Counted from the stretch's first letter, positions 1 through 7,840 are shown. The stretch is DNA of 10,945 nt from Planctomycetota bacterium (GCA_022561255.1 JADFRO010000068.1:1-10945); one strand, 5' to 3'. Numbers and translations are program-made. The notes: generated by a model from the letters alone, not told the origin.

Positions 1-2
1 CG

Positions 3-797
3 GCGAAGGATCGAGTCGTCCGGGAGACCGACGCGATCATGGCCAGCATGGGTACGGATCCGTCGTGGCGGGGAGGGTTCAACCGACCGCCGTTCAGGCG
101 TTTTGTGAATTTTCACGTTCGTCGTCCAACGACGCGGATGGGCGTCGCGTGGGTTTTCAGAAAAGCGATGTACGATACGAAGCGGCGGGACGCGGGCGAA
201 GATGTGTACGGCGCGGATGCTCCGAGCGACGCGGCGATGGCGGTGCTTCACCGCGTGCTCTCCCACGAGGTGCCGCTTCGGATTCAAGCTCGCACGCAGC
301 ATGACATCACCTCTGCCATGCGCTTGGCGAAGGAATTCGACTTGCCGTTTACCCTCGTGGAGGCAACCGAGGCACATCGATGCGTTGACGAGTTGAAGGC
401 GGCGGGTATCCCCGTCGTCTACGGTCCGATTTACGTCGAAGCGCCGGGCCACCGTGCAAACAGTTCGGAGGTCGACAACGCCAGGTTGCACACCCTCAAG
501 GTGCTTCTGGATGCCGGTGTCACGACCGCTCTGACGGCGCACGAGCTTCGTGATGAAGACGGACTCGCAAGGCAGGTGATGTATGCGATGCGGTTCGGTG
601 TTTCTCCCGAGGATGCCCTTCGCTGCGTTACCTCCTCCGCCGCGGAGGTGTTGGGTGTAGCTGAGGATGTTGGCACGCTTGCGCCGGGTAAGCGTGCCGA
701 CGTAGTCGTTTGGACCGGGCAGCCGTTTGTCGGCACGTCGCGTCCCGCGGTGGTGCTGATCGGCGGGCGGGTGGTTCTGGATCGTCGAGGCGGCTGA
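3..797 (+). CDS. Exported-type amidohydrolase-like protein, catalytic residues lost (5' end outside window)
   Basis: This is the C-terminal part of an amidohydrolase-superfamily protein of the imidazolonepropionase/prolidase-like kind. The frame stays open to the left edge, so the ATG at 39 is not a convincing start: it falls inside the barrel and no N-terminal beta-sandwich or metal-binding strand precedes it. About 264 residues are visible. Counting from the ATG at 39, a TTRMG segment (31-35) is followed by the strand that normally carries a metal His ('RIQAR', 81-85), the next His strand ('TLVEAT', 105-110) and the strand that should carry the Asp ('ALTAHE', 164-169). All three positions are substituted. 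The C-terminus is typical: 'VGTLAPGKRADVVVWTG' (211-227), then 'VVLIGGRVVLD'. The gene is followed after 34 bases by another paralogue. Family membership is clear. Loss of catalysis is inferred from the missing ligands, and the HxH motif lies outside the window. Confidence 0.88.
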   Translation, partial: AKDRVVRETDAIMASMGTDPSWRGGFNRPPFRRFVNFHVRRPTTRMGVAWVFRKAMYDTKRRDAGEDVYGADAPSDAAMAVLHRVLSHEVPLRIQARTQHDITSAMRLAKEFDLPFTLVEATEAHRCVDELKAAGIPVVYGPIYVEAPGHRANSSEVDNARLHTLKVLLDAGVTTALTAHELRDEDGLARQVMYAMRFGVSPEDALRCVTSSAAEVLGVAEDVGTLAPGKRADVVVWTGQPFVGTSRPAVVLIGGRVVLDRRGG

Positions 798-821
798 TCC
801 TATGCGCAGTTGTCATCGAAC

Positions 822-826
822 GGAGG
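822..826 (+). promoter_or_regulatory. Ribosome binding site that selects the GTG start at 832
   Basis: GGAGG lies 5 bases before an in-frame GTG at 832. The upstream ATG at 802 has only a GAGG 11 bases away. Starting at 832 places a classic signal peptide exactly at the N-terminus, which supports this site as the one used. Confidence 0.65.
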
Positions 827-831
827 CTGTT

Positions 832-2280
832 GTGAACCGTCGTGTATCTACTGTCATCGTCGCCGCGTGTATGGCCGTCGGCGCATCGTCTGCACTGGCA
901 ATTCCACCGGCGAAGGTCGCGCTGAAAGGCGCACGCATCATCCCGGTGGTCGGCGATGACATCGCCGTCGGCACGCTGCTCATCGAGAACGGGCGTATCA
1001 CTGCGATCGGTGAGAAGGTCGACGTTCCGTACGACGCGATGGTCGTGGACGTGTCCGGCAAGGTGCTTATGCCGGGGATGATCGACGCACATTCTTCGCG
1101 CGGGCTGGACGTGCCCAACGAGAACCTGCCCGTGACGCCGTTTCTGGACGTCTATGATGCGATCGATCCGTCGAAGCTCTACTTTGAAGATGCGTTGCGC
1201 GATGGGGTTACGTCCGTTCACGTCGTTGTGGGAAACAACTGCGTGATCGGCAGTGTCTCTCGCGTTGTGCATCCGATTGGTCTGACGCCTGACGAGATGA
1301 CACTGCAACCTGCCGCCGCCCTCAAGTTCAGCGTTGCGCCCAAGCGCGGCTGGGACCGCATGGCGCAGATGGCGACTTTCCGCGAGACCTTTCGAGAGCT
1401 TGACGAGTATCTGGAAAATCTGGCCGAGAAGAAATACGAGGAGTCCGTCGAGAAGAAAGACGAGAAGATCGACGTCGGACCCGACGAAGCGCGCAAACGG
1501 GGACGCGAGCTTATCAAGACCGAAGACTACGACGATGAGCATCGAATCTTGGTCAAACTCACGCGGGGAGCCTTCGGCGCAATCATCTATGCGGGCGTAG
1601 CCAGCGATGTTTCGCGTGCGGTTGCACTCGCCGGGGATCACGGGTTCGCAGATCGAAGCACGTTCGTCGTCGGTCCGGACTGTTATAAGGCGGTCGACGA
1701 GTTAAAGGCCACCGGCCGACCGGTCGTTCTCGATTCGGAGCTGCTCTACCGAGAGCGCGATCCGGTGAGCGGTGACGTGAAGGAAACCTTCGTTCCCAAG
1801 GTGTACGCCGATGCGGGCGTGGAGTTTTCGCTGCTACCGAGTTCCGACAACTCACTCGCCGAACGCTACTTGAACTATCAGGCGGCCCGGTGCGTGCGTT
1901 ACGGTTTATCCCGAAAACTGGCGCTCGAGTCGATTACGATCAATCCTGCCAGGGCGATCGGCGTGGCCGATCGCGTGGGCTCATTGGAGGTTGGTAAGAT
2001 CGCCAACGTCGTGGTGATGAGTGGCGACCCTCTCGACTTTAACAGCTGGGTGGAGTCGGTCTACATCAACGGCATCTCGGCGTACGTCCGTGACAAGGAC
2101 GTGCGCCTTAAGCAACTGCTGGGCGAAGAACCTGCCGACGTTGCGGCGGAGTCGACGGATAGTTCTGAGGACGAGTCGCCGGCTGAGGCGCCCAAGCCCG
2201 ACGGCTCCGCGGCTGAAGAAAAAGCGGAGGGCGCAGACAAAGCGCCGGCGGACAAGAGTTCCAGTGATAAAACGCCGTGA
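832..2280 (+). CDS. Exported amidohydrolase-like protein with degenerate metal site
   Basis: This encodes a 482-residue amidohydrolase-superfamily protein. The GTG start (an ATG at 802 would add ten residues) has a good Shine-Dalgarno and gives a signal peptide with arginines at 3-4, a hydrophobic stretch at about 5-20 and an ALA cleavage site near residue 23. The N-terminal beta-sandwich strands ('VALKGARIIPVV', 'LLIENGRITAIG') lead to 'LMPGMIDAHSS' (79-89). The expected DAHxH has its first His (87) but Ser at the second. A Glu/Lys-rich helix fills 185-215. The two downstream His strands read 'AIIYAG' (250-255) and 'TFVVGP' (277-282), both without His. A Ser-Asp at 338-339 may be the remaining barrel Asp. 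'VGSLEVGKIANVVVMSGDP' (382-400) closes the fold. Residues 432-482 form an Ala/Glu/Asp/Lys/Pro tail outside the domain. A normal hydrolase seems unlikely. A binding or regulatory subunit is my inference. Confidence 0.92.
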   Translation: MNRRVSTVIVAACMAVGASSALAIPPAKVALKGARIIPVVGDDIAVGTLLIENGRITAIGEKVDVPYDAMVVDVSGKVLMPGMIDAHSSRGLDVPNENLPVTPFLDVYDAIDPSKLYFEDALRDGVTSVHVVVGNNCVIGSVSRVVHPIGLTPDEMTLQPAAALKFSVAPKRGWDRMAQMATFRETFRELDEYLENLAEKKYEESVEKKDEKIDVGPDEARKRGRELIKTEDYDDEHRILVKLTRGAFGAIIYAGVASDVSRAVALAGDHGFADRSTFVVGPDCYKAVDELKATGRPVVLDSELLYRERDPVSGDVKETFVPKVYADAGVEFSLLPSSDNSLAERYLNYQAARCVRYGLSRKLALESITINPARAIGVADRVGSLEVGKIANVVVMSGDPLDFNSWVESVYINGISAYVRDKDVRLKQLLGEEPADVAAESTDSSEDESPAEAPKPDGSAAEEKAEGADKAPADKSSSDKTP

Positions 2281-5138
2281 TCGCCCACCCCTTGAGCGCA
2301 CAGCGGGAATCGATTTTGATCGACCTTAAGCTCTCATCCTATTCAACGGCTCGTCCGCGTACGGCGGGCCAATCGTCGGTGCTCACCCGGCGCGGCTTGG
2401 CGCGCGCGTTCTGGGCGATCGTGTTGCCGATGGTGCTGGCGACTTCCCCTGCGCACGGAGAAGAAACTCGATCATTCGTTCTTCGGGCCAAGCGCGTTTT
2501 CCCCGTATCGCCGGATCAACCGGCGGTGCTGGAGCCCGGTGTGATTGTCGTTCGCGACGGGCGGATCGTAGCGATCGGATCGGACATCGACGTGCCCCCC
2601 GATCTTCCCGTGGTCAACATGAAAGATGCAACGATCGTTCCAGGATTCGTTGCGTCAGCGACGGGTTTGCTCGCTCCGCACTCGGGCGATGAGTCCATCG
2701 CAGCCGGTTATCGTGCGGTTGACGCGTTCGACACCTACGGTGATTTTTCGGCTGCCCTCGCCAGCGGCGTTACAACGGTACACCTGTCTCCCGGCCAGCA
2801 CCGTCTGCTGACCGGGCAGGGAGCGATTGTTCGACTTGGCGGCGCGCCGGCGGATCGAATTCTCATCGAGCGGGCGGACTTGACGATCAATCTCGGCGCG
2901 TGGGCGTTTGGCCCGCCGCGCGACGTGACCTATCAGACGCCCGCCTCGTCCGACGTTGCGATACCTCCGAGTGTTCGACAGCGACCGGATTCGCGCCTCG
3001 GCCAGTTCTTGGCGCTCGATGAAGCGCTCGAGCAGTCGCGCCGGGGGAGCCCCGCATCGATCCACGTAGCGGAGTTGGCCAGCGCGTGGGAACGCAACCT
3101 GCCGCTGCGCTTGCAAGTGCGGCGTAGCGCGGACATCTCCGGGGCACTGGAGTTTTTGAAGCGTCATCAGCGGAGAGGATATCTCGTCGGCGGAGCCCAG
3201 GCTTGGGTCGTTGCGGACGAAATCGCTGAGGCGGGCGTTCCTCTTGTGTACACCTTGGCCGGCGGGTTCCGAAACGCATCTCGCGAAGTCGGCCACGACC
3301 CCGATGCGATCGAGGCCGACGTTACGACGCTTTCCAGGCTCAAGGGCGTCACGCTGGCGCTCGCCGGTCCGATTGGGGGCCGTGTGGGCGATCTTCGATT
3401 GGCTGCCGCTACCGCGCTTCGTGCGGGCCTTGACGAGCAGGCCGTCCTCGCAGCCATTACGCGAATTCCAGCGGAGATTCTTGGCATTGGCGATCGCGTT
3501 GGACACCTGGCACCCGGTATGGACGCGGACCTTGTTGTGCTGACGGGCGATCCGCTGGCGACGTCCTCGCACGTCCGGCGTACGTACGTCGGCGGCGTCC
3601 TGGCGTACGAGGCTCCGAATGTTTCCGCCCTGGTCGTCCGAGCGGGGACGATCTGGGTTGATGAGAACACCCGTGTCGACAACGGGGCGGTGTTGATCGA
3701 AAACGGGGTGATCTCCGCCGTTGGGCCCACGGTACCGCATCCGCCGTTGGCTCGCGTGATCGACGCCGGGCCCGACGCATTCGTGACACCGGGATTCATC
3801 GACGCGTTCGGACATCTCGGGTTCGACGGTGATCGTTCCTCGACGCCGCCGGACATCTCCTTTGCAAGTGCCGTCGGTGTGCCCGACGTAACGGAGCGTC
3901 GCGTTGCGCGTGCGGGCATTACGACAGTCCTAACGGCTCCCTACGCAGCTTCGGCACAAGGCTCACAGATCGCAGCGATCAAAACGAGCGGAAAGGATCG
4001 CGAGGCTCGCGTTGTTCGCAAGACCGCGGGCGTTATCTTTGATGTCCACAAGTCCGATCCGATGGGTGTCGGCAAGAAGCTCAAGGCACGATTGGAGGCT
4101 GCCAAGAAATACCTGGAGAAGTGGCAGAAGTATGAGAAGGAACTTGCGGAGTGGAAGGAAAAGAAGGCCAAGGGCGAACTGACCGATGGCGGGGCGAAAC
4201 GCGAGGAGGTATCGGAACAAGAGGGCGAGGTTGATCCGATTACCGGTACCTGGGCGGTGACTCTCTCCGGCGGGCCGATCGGCGAACCGCAGTCGGCGAC
4301 GATGAAACTCCGGCTCACCGGCTCTGAAATCGAGGGTCGAATCACCGTTCCCGGCGAGGCGGTAGAGGGAAAGATAACGGGCACGCTCGATGGCACGCAC
4401 ATCAGCGCACAGATCGACATCGAAACGCCCTTCGGACCGCCGATGATTGAGGCGGACATCGTCGAGGAAGATCACATCGTCGGCACGATCGCGTTGGCCG
4501 ACATTCAGATCGATCTTGACGCACGGCGCACCGATAAATCGGCGGTGGAGTTCAAGGTCGCCAGACGACGCACGCGTGGGAAGGACGGCCGGCCGCTGCC
4601 GCCGTCGGTCGATGAGTCACTCGAACCGCTTCGCGCCGTCTTGGAGAAGAAGATTCCGATCGTGATCGCGGTCGATACAGCCGCGCAGATCGAGGCGGTT
4701 CTGAAGGTCGCTAAGGAATTTGAGGTCTCGTTGGTGTTGTTGGATGCAGCCGGTGCGACGGCGCATGCCGAAAAACTCGTCGAGCAGTCGGTCGGCGTGA
4801 TCGTTCCCAAACGCGTTTTGCGCCGCAGGCACGACCGCTGGTATCATCAGGCGGACGATCTTTCGCGCAAGGGCGTTTCGATTGCGTTTCAAAGCGATGC
4901 GGAGGACGGCGCTCGTACGCTGCCGCTATCGGTGTTGCACGCGGTGGAGCGCGGGCTGTCTGCAGACGCGGCTTTGGCGGCCTTCACGACGCAGGTCAGC
5001 CGGATGTTCAAGCTCGACGACAAGATCGGTTCGCTACAGCTCGGTCGGCAGGGGGATCTTGTAATCTTCTCCGGTCATCCGTTCGAGGCGGGCAGCCGCG
5101 TTCAGCGCGTTATCATTGGTGGGGAGGAAGTGGAATGA
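2277..5138 (+). CDS. Exported double-module amidohydrolase-like protein, both modules degenerate
   Basis: This 953-residue protein is about twice the usual family length and holds two complete amidohydrolase-like modules in one frame. Module 1 (about 66-445) runs from 'VIVVRDGRIVAIG' through 'IVPGFVASA' (120-128, where DAHxH is expected) to 'VGHLAPGMDADLVVLTGDP' (408-426). Its His strands read 'LRLQVR' and 'YLVGGA', with no His. Module 2 (about 450-953) has 'VTPGFIDAFGH' (503-512), keeping only the second His of the motif, then 'IVIAVD' and 'LLDAAG' for the His strands, and a possible Asp in 'FQSDAE' (871-876). A coiled coil and a beta-rich domain (597-760) are inserted in module 2. The start is uncertain. 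GTG 2277 overlaps the previous stop (GTGA), but GTG 2379 (residue 35) puts the signal segment at the N-terminus, with 'TRRGLAR' (38-44) and the hydrophobic 'AIVLPMVLA' (47-55). Catalysis by either module looks doubtful. Confidence 0.93.
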   Translation: MIAHPLSAQRESILIDLKLSSYSTARPRTAGQSSVLTRRGLARAFWAIVLPMVLATSPAHGEETRSFVLRAKRVFPVSPDQPAVLEPGVIVVRDGRIVAIGSDIDVPPDLPVVNMKDATIVPGFVASATGLLAPHSGDESIAAGYRAVDAFDTYGDFSAALASGVTTVHLSPGQHRLLTGQGAIVRLGGAPADRILIERADLTINLGAWAFGPPRDVTYQTPASSDVAIPPSVRQRPDSRLGQFLALDEALEQSRRGSPASIHVAELASAWERNLPLRLQVRRSADISGALEFLKRHQRRGYLVGGAQAWVVADEIAEAGVPLVYTLAGGFRNASREVGHDPDAIEADVTTLSRLKGVTLALAGPIGGRVGDLRLAAATALRAGLDEQAVLAAITRIPAEILGIGDRVGHLAPGMDADLVVLTGDPLATSSHVRRTYVGGVLAYEAPNVSALVVRAGTIWVDENTRVDNGAVLIENGVISAVGPTVPHPPLARVIDAGPDAFVTPGFIDAFGHLGFDGDRSSTPPDISFASAVGVPDVTERRVARAGITTVLTAPYAASAQGSQIAAIKTSGKDREARVVRKTAGVIFDVHKSDPMGVGKKLKARLEAAKKYLEKWQKYEKELAEWKEKKAKGELTDGGAKREEVSEQEGEVDPITGTWAVTLSGGPIGEPQSATMKLRLTGSEIEGRITVPGEAVEGKITGTLDGTHISAQIDIETPFGPPMIEADIVEEDHIVGTIALADIQIDLDARRTDKSAVEFKVARRRTRGKDGRPLPPSVDESLEPLRAVLEKKIPIVIAVDTAAQIEAVLKVAKEFEVSLVLLDAAGATAHAEKLVEQSVGVIVPKRVLRRRHDRWYHQADDLSRKGVSIAFQSDAEDGARTLPLSVLHAVERGLSADAALAAFTTQVSRMFKLDDKIGSLQLGRQGDLVIFSGHPFEAGSRVQRVIIGGEEVE
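4065..4556 (+). other. Coiled coil plus GxW beta-domain inserted in the second amidohydrolase module
   Basis: Protein residues 597-760 of the double-module gene. Residues 597-650 are Lys/Glu/Ala-rich with regular aromatic positions ('KKYLEKWQKYEKELAEW', 610-626) and look like a helical coiled coil. Residues 651-760 begin 'VDPITGTW' and continue as alternating strands with recurrent Gly ('IEGRIT', 'VEGKITGTLDG', 'IVGTIAL'), which suggests a small beta-barrel or sandwich. The insertion falls between the metal-binding motif region and the first downstream His strand. The boundaries and the fold are judged by eye. The GxW start resembles small beta-barrel ligand-binding domains, but I cannot assign a family. 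Confidence 0.6.
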
Positions 5139-6403
5139 TTCGTCAGCACCATCGTCGACACCTGGGTGTTGTGGTTGCCGCTGCGGGCTTCGCGGCGTAC
5201 GCGGGTCTTCCCGCAGGCGCCGCGGATCAAGCGGCGGTCGCGGTTGGCTTGGCGATCCGCGCCGGCAAGGTGATCACGATGGACGGCGAGGATTCCGTGA
5301 TTAACAACGCCGTGGTTCTGATCAAGAGCGGAAAAATCGAGCGCGTCGGGCCTCGTGAGGAGGTGACGATTCCCGACGGTTACCGCGTCATCGACGCGGC
5401 GGACAAGTGGTTGGTTCCCGGCCTGGTCGACGCGCACAATCACACAGCCGGGTCGCTGATGGACCTTAACGACATGGTCTATCTGTCCAACCCCGGCCTG
5501 CGGACGTTGGAGACGATCACGCCGGACAACAAGCTGATCAAGCAGGCGCGGGCGGGCGGTGTGACGTCGGTGCTTTTGATTCCCGGAAGCGGGACCAACA
5601 TGAGCGGGTTCGGCACGATCGCCAAGACAGCCGGCCGAACCGTGGATGAGGTCGTTCAGCGCTCGCCGGGATCGTTGAAAATTGCACAGGCGGGCAATCC
5701 CGAGCGCTATTGGTACGGCGTCGGGCGCAGCTTCATGAACTACAACACGCGCCAGACGCTGGAGAAGGCGCTGGCCTATCACTCGGCGTGGAACGAGTAT
5801 GAGGCGGGCAAGGTCGCCGACGAGCCGATCTACGATCCGATCTTTCATGGCTTTAGGGGACTTTTCAGGCGAGAGTATCCCGCATCCGTTCACACGCAGA
5901 TTTATCAGGTCGTCATGACGACGATCGACATGCTCGACAAGAAATTCAAGATTCGTACCGTCATCGATCACGGTACGTTCGACGGGTTCAAGACGGCGCC
6001 GCTTCTCGAGGGGACCGACGTCTACACCATCAACGGTCCCAGGCAATATTGGTTCGACCGCTCGCAGCGCAAGATGCACGGCAACGCTGCCAGGTGGTGG
6101 CAGGGCGGTCAGCACAGGCTCGGCGTCAACACCGACGCCCCCGTCGTACCGCAGCGTGAGTTGAGTTTTCAAGCGGCGATGGCGTGTTGGTACGGATGGA
6201 AACCGTACGAGGCGCTGCGGGGGGTTACCCGAATCCCGGCAGAGGCGCTGTTGATCGACGACCGCGTCGGTTCGATTCAGCCGGGTAAGGACGCGGACTT
6301 CGGTTTGTGGACGGGCGACCCACTCGATCCGAGGTCGTCGTGCGAGATGACGATCATCGGTGGCAAGGTGGTTTACGATGCCAAGATCAAACGGCGGTTT
6401 TGA
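5135..6403 (+). CDS. Exported metal-dependent amidohydrolase, intact active site
   Basis: This 422-residue protein is the one copy in the window with the full amidohydrolase ligand set. It has 'PGLVDAHNH' with His 101 and His 103, His 253 in 'SVHTQ', His 279 in 'VIDHGT', and Asp 334 in 'GVNTDAP'. Lys 182 ('LKIAQAG') could be the bridging lysine of a two-metal site, but this is uncertain. The N-terminus 'RQHHRRHLGVVVAAAGFAA' is an export signal with a twin arginine that could suit Sec or Tat. The beta-sandwich strands 'LAIRAGKVITMDG' and 'VLIKSGKIERVG', and the ending 'VGSIQPGKDADFGLWTGDP' (378-396), are typical. The ATG overlaps the previous stop (ATGA), and GGGGAGG at 5121-5127 stands 7 bases upstream. 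Family relatives include imidazolonepropionase and Xaa-Pro or Xaa-Arg/Lys dipeptidases. Export argues against histidine catabolism. The substrate is unknown. Confidence 0.94.
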   Translation: MIRQHHRRHLGVVVAAAGFAAYAGLPAGAADQAAVAVGLAIRAGKVITMDGEDSVINNAVVLIKSGKIERVGPREEVTIPDGYRVIDAADKWLVPGLVDAHNHTAGSLMDLNDMVYLSNPGLRTLETITPDNKLIKQARAGGVTSVLLIPGSGTNMSGFGTIAKTAGRTVDEVVQRSPGSLKIAQAGNPERYWYGVGRSFMNYNTRQTLEKALAYHSAWNEYEAGKVADEPIYDPIFHGFRGLFRREYPASVHTQIYQVVMTTIDMLDKKFKIRTVIDHGTFDGFKTAPLLEGTDVYTINGPRQYWFDRSQRKMHGNAARWWQGGQHRLGVNTDAPVVPQRELSFQAAMACWYGWKPYEALRGVTRIPAEALLIDDRVGSIQPGKDADFGLWTGDPLDPRSSCEMTIIGGKVVYDAKIKRRF

Positions 6404-6448
6404 CCGGTGATCTTGCACGCCGGCGCCGTTAGGGATGGTGCAACCAGA

Positions 6449-7840
6449 ATGCCAAAACGTATCCTAGGTCGGTTTCTTGCTCTCTGCGTACTTTGTACGG
6501 TGAGCACTGCGGCTGCGCTCGGTGGTGACGACACGCTTATCGTCGTCAAGGCCGGGCGCGTGATCACGGTCTCCGGCGAGGAGCACGCACCGGGTACGAT
6601 CGTGATCGAGGACGGAAAGATCACCGCCGTCGGCGGCGACATTGAGTACCCACCCTCCGCTCGTGTTATTGATGCAGGAACCGAGACGGTCACGCCTGGT
6701 TTTGTTCTCCCGAAATCGCGCTACGAGCTTCCGACTTACTCTCGAAGTGGTGTTCACGGCGATCAAACAGCCTCGTCGGACGTTTATCCATCACAACTTC
6801 GTTACGATCATCTGCTCAAGGCGGGGTACACAACGATCTGTTACGTTCCTGCGGGGACCGGCATTCCGGGTGTTGCGTCGGTGTATCGCACGGGCGGCCC
6901 GGATGAGACACGTCTTGTGCGAGAGAACGCCTATCTGCACGTAGTCCCGAAGTGGCGAGCCGGTGGTAAGTCGACGCTACGCAAGGCACTCAAGAAAGCC
7001 GAGGAGGAGATCGAAAAGGTAGAGAAGGCGCGCAAGGAATGGGACGAGAAGCAAAAGAAAAAAGATGACGAGCAGAAGGAGTCGAGCGAGGAGGAGGAGG
7101 TCGACGAAGAGTCAGACGAGGAGGGTGACGGAGACGATTCCACTCCTGGCGCGAAGCGGCGCGTCGCTGACGAAGATGGTGACGAGGACGAGCAAGACTC
7201 CAGCCCGGCAGATGTTGAGGGCGAGGAGGAGGAGGAGTTCGAGCCACCAAAGATCGACCCCGCTCATCAGCCGCTCGTCGACTTGATTCAACACAAAGAG
7301 GGTGCGCGTATGATGGTTACGCTTACGCGTGCCTCAGACCTCCGACACTTCGACGACGTGATGAAGGCCTATGAAGATTTGGACTACGTGTTGTATCTCG
7401 CTACGGCGCGTTCGACGGACTACCACCACGTCGTCGAGGCTCTGGGCGAGCGCCAGGCGAGCGTGACGCTACGCCCGTGGATCCACTTCCTGCCGCAGAC
7501 GACCTTCCGGTACAACGTGATGGCCAAGCTCGTCGAGGCGGGGTGTTCCGTAGCCGTCATTCCGTGGTCGGATGATCGCGTCGAATTCGGTCGCGTTCGC
7601 GCTCGACTCGCCGATCTGGTTCGGGCGGGGTTGTCTCGAGAGTCGGCGCTGAAATCGCTGACGCTCGCGCCGGCCGAGGCGATCGGTCTGGGCGATCAAA
7701 TCGGGAGTATCGAAAAGGAAAAAGCGGCCGACCTTGTATTCTTCGACGGCGATCCAATCGATCCGCACGCGCAGGTGCGACGCGTGATGATCCTCGGCGA
7801 AATCGTTTGGACGCAGCCGTCCGAGGAGGACCAGCGATGA
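6449..7840 (+). CDS. Exported amidohydrolase-like pseudoenzyme with hyperacidic insert
   Basis: This 463-residue protein has a signal peptide ('KRILGRFLALCVLCTVSTAAA', residues 3-23, given here as description only). I chose ATG 6449 because it puts that signal at the N-terminus. The in-frame GTG at 6407 would add 14 residues and has no ribosome site. The site before 6449 (AGGGA at 6431) is also weak and distant. The beta-sandwich strands 'LIVVKAGRVITVSG' and 'IVIEDGKITAVGG' are clear, but the metal-motif strand reads 'VTPGFVLPKSRY' (81-92), with no Asp or His. A highly charged segment spans 175-270. The later strands ('MMVTLTRA', 'YVLYLATA') lack the barrel His residues, and 'IPWSDD' (371-376) may keep an Asp. 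It ends with 'IGSIEKEKAADLVFFDGDP'. I expect no metal hydrolase activity. A structural or binding role is inferred from its operon position beside the intact copy. Confidence 0.9.
   Translation: MPKRILGRFLALCVLCTVSTAAALGGDDTLIVVKAGRVITVSGEEHAPGTIVIEDGKITAVGGDIEYPPSARVIDAGTETVTPGFVLPKSRYELPTYSRSGVHGDQTASSDVYPSQLRYDHLLKAGYTTICYVPAGTGIPGVASVYRTGGPDETRLVRENAYLHVVPKWRAGGKSTLRKALKKAEEEIEKVEKARKEWDEKQKKKDDEQKESSEEEEVDEESDEEGDGDDSTPGAKRRVADEDGDEDEQDSSPADVEGEEEEEFEPPKIDPAHQPLVDLIQHKEGARMMVTLTRASDLRHFDDVMKAYEDLDYVLYLATARSTDYHHVVEALGERQASVTLRPWIHFLPQTTFRYNVMAKLVEAGCSVAVIPWSDDRVEFGRVRARLADLVRAGLSRESALKSLTLAPAEAIGLGDQIGSIEKEKAADLVFFDGDPIDPHAQVRRVMILGEIVWTQPSEEDQR
6971..7258 (+). other. Low-complexity acidic insert (coiled coil then Glu/Asp run)
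   Basis: Residues 175-270 of the preceding gene. A Lys/Glu helix (175-212) passes into a Glu/Asp/Ser run with only one basic cluster ('GAKRR'). At DNA level it contains short GAG-codon runs at 7088-7100 and about 7223-7237, which could expand or contract by slippage. The frame is intact across it. It sits at the same place in the fold as the charged helices of the neighbouring copies. Confidence 0.75.
7823..7830 (+). promoter_or_regulatory. Ribosome binding site that selects the ATG at 7837
   Basis: GAGGAGGA ends 6 bases before ATG 7837, which overlaps the previous stop (ATGA). The frame extends ten codons further to a TTG at 7807, but that start has no such site and would place non-signal residues ahead of the signal peptide. 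Confidence 0.75.

Noticed and set aside
39..41. ATG as the real start of gene 1
   Set aside because: It would begin mid-barrel with no signal peptide or beta-sandwich, while the frame is open to the window edge, so the gene most likely starts upstream.
3..797. Histidine-utilisation (hutI) assignment for the amidohydrolases
   Set aside because: The encoded proteins that can be seen whole carry export signals, most copies lack the metal ligands, and no other histidine-catabolism gene is present.
628..1641. Minus-strand open frame of 337 codons across the gene 1/gene 2 junction
   Set aside because: It overlaps two supported family members and its translation shows no conserved features.
2655..3815. 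Minus-strand open frame of 386 codons opposite gene 3
   Set aside because: Arg-rich composition with no domain signature, and it lies fully inside a well-supported gene.
5102..6418. Long open frame on the minus strand (438 codons) opposite the intact amidohydrolase gene
   Set aside because: The plus-strand gene here has clear family motifs. The antisense product has no recognisable motif and is explained by GC-rich codon bias.
6407..6448. Upstream GTG start for gene 5
   Set aside because: No ribosome site, and it would place 14 non-signal residues before a good signal peptide.
6479..6498. Lipoprotein signal in gene 5 (two Cys in the hydrophobic stretch)
   Set aside because: The residues before each Cys do not fit a lipobox, since Leu occupies the position that needs Ala, Gly or Ser.
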